A stretch of DNA of 21,586 nt, from positions 1-21,586 of the forward strand of contig JAGHAD010000127.1 of the NCBI GenBank assembly GCA_021161685.1, read 5' to 3'. Of the stretch, positions 19,308 through 21,586 are shown piece after piece. Under the pieces are notes generated by a model. The model saw only the letters and a program-made list of their open reading frames with translations, did no database searches and was not told where the DNA came from. The position numbers and the translations under genes are program-made. This DNA is from Thermoplasmata archaeon. Lineage in GTDB: Archaea; Thermoplasmatota; E2; DHVEG-1; B18-G2. Within the stretch, counting starts at the first letter, position 1. The number at the start of each line of letters is the position of its first letter.

Positions 19308-21586
19308 ATGAAAGTGGATGTTAAGAACAGGCTATTGAGTACATCCATAGCTATACTGATGCTAACATCGGGGCTGGTGATGCTAGCGAATACGAGAGGA
19401 GCAAGCGTAACAAACAACAACGCCCCAGAAGCTCTGGTCCCTCCAGGTGCCACAGATGTTCTGGTGGCTAACTTCACACTCGACGGAACGATCGATGAAA
19501 CAATAGCCGGTACTGCACCAAATCCAGGGGTAGAACTAACCACAGACAACCCATGGTCCGATGTTTACTTCTACGATGATGGAGATGGCGTATGGGATGA
19601 TACAAAGGATGCAATATGGCAAGATAACGGAAGAGTTTACTATGATGATGGACTTGATACTTGGCTTGCAGGTGCGACTACAGAAAATGCATTAGGTGCA
19701 CCGGACGGAGAGGCAACTGATTGGAGTCAGTTATCTTACATAGATGCAGTTGATGGTGATGATTGGGACGCAAGCGCCGATACAATATTCGACGACGCAA
19801 ATGCCAATGATAAATACGACAGTGGGGAAGTAGTTCTTGCAGGAGTAACTCCTCCAGACGGCACACCGGAAAGTGGAGATGGTGTGAGAGACCCAGATTG
19901 GACTAGTATATACACCCATGATGAGGTTGATGGAAATGCATGGGATCCAACGGTAGACATTCTCTGGCCAGATGACGGAAACATTTACTATGACAGCGGG
20001 TTTGATGATGTCATTGTCGGGGCGTCGCCACCCGAGAACACACCAGCAGACACAACAAATCCATGGGCAAATGCAGATCAGCCCGTTGCATTCTATGACG
20101 ATGGAGATGACACATGGGATAACGCCAAGGATTGGATAGGCTTAGATGTTAATGCAGATAATGTGTATGATGAGTTTATCAAAGAGATAAGAGTAAAAAA
20201 CACAGGTACGGCAACAACCGATGAGATAGCGAGTGTAGCTCTATGGTTAGACGACGGTGATAAGATATTTGAACCCATCCCCGGACAGGATACTGGCCCT
20301 TTCGTCTTTGCAACAACTACTGATGAAAAGACATGGAAACTCCCAGGTTCTTTTCCGATATGGGCAGATCAGCTCTGGTTCCTGTCAATGGACATCAACA
20401 CAATAGGCCCCACTTTCAGTCTGAAACGGAATACTATAAAGGTGAAAGTGGATATAGATGTGGTAAGTTCACCTAACATTACGTTGTCTTTCACCAACAA
20501 GTACACCCAGAAGATAGCTTTACTGGGTGTAACCTACTTTGAAGGAAATCAAGATGGACCAGCTGATGTTATTGCTACTGATACAAAGGACATCAAGTAC
20601 GATGCAACCGTCACACTAAAAGTGAACACATCCTGTCTAAGTCCTGGCACCTATTACCTGTACTACCCACACTACAAGAAAACGGGAAGTGGAGGAAGCT
20701 ATGACTATGATCTGGAATGGCTACCATACTACTATGAGGGCGTTCAGCCATCGGTAACCGTTGATGCCTCTGGAGGAATCAAAGAAATGACCGCATCGGT
20801 ATATTTCAATATATCTGGAATCTGGGTATTAGACAACGATGCAGGTGCTGAGGATTTCAATAACCCAGGTGGTGCCGGAGATGGAAATTATGCATACTTC
20901 TGGGTTAATGGAACGGAGGCTTACAGTGTTGACATCTCAAAGACGGAAGTGACCTACGGCAAGAACGAAAGTGTAAAGGTAACCATTACAGAGGATGGCT
21001 CAACACCACCTGGAGTATGGGTAGATATTAGGAGAGAATCTGATGAATTCGTTACTCCAGTGCTACGCAAGTTTACCACAAATGGAACAGTTACATTCAC
21101 TGTTGATACAGACAGATTCCTCGCAGGAAACTATACGATATTTGTGTATCGTGATCTCGACGTGGTAGGTATAACAAACAATTACGATGAGGATGGCGTT
21201 GGATACACAGAGTGGTACGGTATCACTCATCCAGATCTGACCGGAGAAGTTCCGGGTAACAAATACAGAAAGGAGTGGGGTACATTCGATCCACCAGAGA
21301 AAATATCTGCAGTTAAGAAGATAGTTGTCAAGACTGGAAAACCACAGTTGGAGATACCAGAGATAAACAAGACAATGTACTGGAACTTCTCTGGAGAAGT
21401 GAAGGTAATAATCAAGGGATATGATGGAAAGAACCTGTCTCTATTCAATGCGAACAACGTGAAGGTTTACAACAGTGAGGGAGACGAAGTAACGGACAAC
21501 CTGACAATAGAACCTACGACGGGATCAAGTCACATAATCAAGATAAGACCGGGTCCATCCGCAAGTGGCTGGGGTAGGGATGACAA
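19308..21586 (+). CDS. Secreted surface-layer-like protein, 3' end beyond the window
   Basis: The frame from ATG 19308 stays open to the window edge (759 codons and 2 nt), so the protein is larger than this. Residues 1-32 form a Sec signal peptide (NRLLSTSIAILMLTSGLVML, likely cut after the GA of NTRGA). Residues about 81-300 hold four tandem acidic repeats marked by W83, W139, W198 and W253, rich in Asp/Gly motifs such as YDDGDGVWDD, suited to calcium binding. Beta-rich domains with many N-x-S/T sequons follow (NFT, NIT, NIS, NGT, NYT, NKT, NLS, NLT). This fits a glycosylated S-layer or similar surface protein. No anchor is visible because the C terminus is missing. A few CGN Arg codons differ from neighbouring genes. 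Confidence 0.85.
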   Translation, partial: MKVDVKNRLLSTSIAILMLTSGLVMLANTRGASVTNNNAPEALVPPGATDVLVANFTLDGTIDETIAGTAPNPGVELTTDNPWSDVYFYDDGDGVWDDTKDAIWQDNGRVYYDDGLDTWLAGATTENALGAPDGEATDWSQLSYIDAVDGDDWDASADTIFDDANANDKYDSGEVVLAGVTPPDGTPESGDGVRDPDWTSIYTHDEVDGNAWDPTVDILWPDDGNIYYDSGFDDVIVGASPPENTPADTTNPWANADQPVAFYDDGDDTWDNAKDWIGLDVNADNVYDEFIKEIRVKNTGTATTDEIASVALWLDDGDKIFEPIPGQDTGPFVFATTTDEKTWKLPGSFPIWADQLWFLSMDINTIGPTFSLKRNTIKVKVDIDVVSSPNITLSFTNKYTQKIALLGVTYFEGNQDGPADVIATDTKDIKYDATVTLKVNTSCLSPGTYYLYYPHYKKTGSGGSYDYDLEWLPYYYEGVQPSVTVDASGGIKEMTASVYFNISGIWVLDNDAGAEDFNNPGGAGDGNYAYFWVNGTEAYSVDISKTEVTYGKNESVKVTITEDGSTPPGVWVDIRRESDEFVTPVLRKFTTNGTVTFTVDTDRFLAGNYTIFVYRDLDVVGITNNYDEDGVGYTEWYGITHPDLTGEVPGNKYRKEWGTFDPPEKISAVKKIVVKTGKPQLEIPEINKTMYWNFSGEVKVIIKGYDGKNLSLFNANNVKVYNSEGDEVTDNLTIEPTTGSSHIIKIRPGPSASGWGRDD
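19548..20200 (+). repeat. Four tandem acidic coding repeats (about 55-59 codons)
   Basis: Repeat starts are marked by Trp codons at 19554, 19722, 19899 and 20064. Each unit has W, then 5-12 residues, an acidic DG/DD cluster, a second aromatic-rich acidic turn (such as VYYDDG, KYDSGE, IYYDSG, VYDEF) and, in units 1-3, a conserved AGAT/AGVT/VGAS step before a Pro/Gly linker. They are divergent at the residue level, so the array is old rather than a recent duplication. Confidence 0.7.

Noticed and set aside
1-21586. CRISPR array, restriction or toxin-antitoxin defence system
   Set aside because: No regularly spaced direct repeats and no Cas, nuclease or toxin-like ORFs were seen on either strand. 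The gene set is mostly core archaeal.

Overview
The window reads as a chromosomal segment from a thermophilic euryarchaeon, most likely of the Archaeoglobales type. It carries archaeal-only or archaeal-type genes: Pus10, L21e, RNA polymerase subunit F, aIF1A, RIO1, a Dim2-like KH protein, an RNase P Rpp21-type subunit, MptA for archaeal pterins, and a four-subunit 2-oxoacid:ferredoxin oxidoreductase. Arginine codons are mostly AGA/AGG, TATA boxes lie about 25 nt before many starts, one tRNA has a bulge-helix-bulge intron, and a large acidic surface protein is encoded at the right edge. The order-level assignment is an inference from gene content and base composition, not a database match.

Left part (1-4850). 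A DNA ligase C-terminal fragment enters from the left edge with a frameshift in a G-rich, probably unreliable stretch. A small two-helix membrane ORF follows. A tightly coupled minus-strand operon comes next. In transcription order it is an isocitrate/isopropylmalate-type dehydrogenase, pus10, rpl21e, rpoF, a DUF655 protein and rsmA, with stop/start overlaps or very short gaps throughout. It joins one central-metabolism enzyme to tRNA modification, the ribosome, RNA polymerase and rRNA methylation.

Middle (4850-12024). A flippase-like membrane protein (UPF0104 family) converges on mptA. A plus-strand operon then runs HD-domain protein, aIF1A, RIO1 kinase, Dim2-like KH protein, a translation-initiation and small-subunit maturation group. 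It is followed by intron-containing tRNA-Asn(GUU) and, only 9 nt later, topoisomerase I. topA converges on mtnA, the last gene of a minus-strand operon. That operon starts with a 45-aa small ORF, then a VHEWG/BsuPI-type lipoprotein and an unrecognised 152-aa protein.

Right part (13890-21586). A flavodoxin is divergent from an rnp4, pentapeptide-repeat protein and DUF77 protein run. The porG-porD-porA-porB operon follows. PorB starts with TTG and has a Trp-Trp pair where I expect a cluster-ligand Cys. tRNA-Ala(GGC) lies on the opposite strand immediately after porB. The last 2.4 kb holds a secreted surface-layer-like protein, truncated by the window end, with four tandem acidic repeats. Its leader of roughly 140 nt carries a perfect 13-bp inverted repeat, a second hairpin and a 39-codon upstream ORF ending 2 nt before the main start. 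This leader is the best candidate for an undescribed regulatory element here. No CRISPR array, insertion sequence or integrase was seen, and no gene-free stretch exceeds 300 bases.
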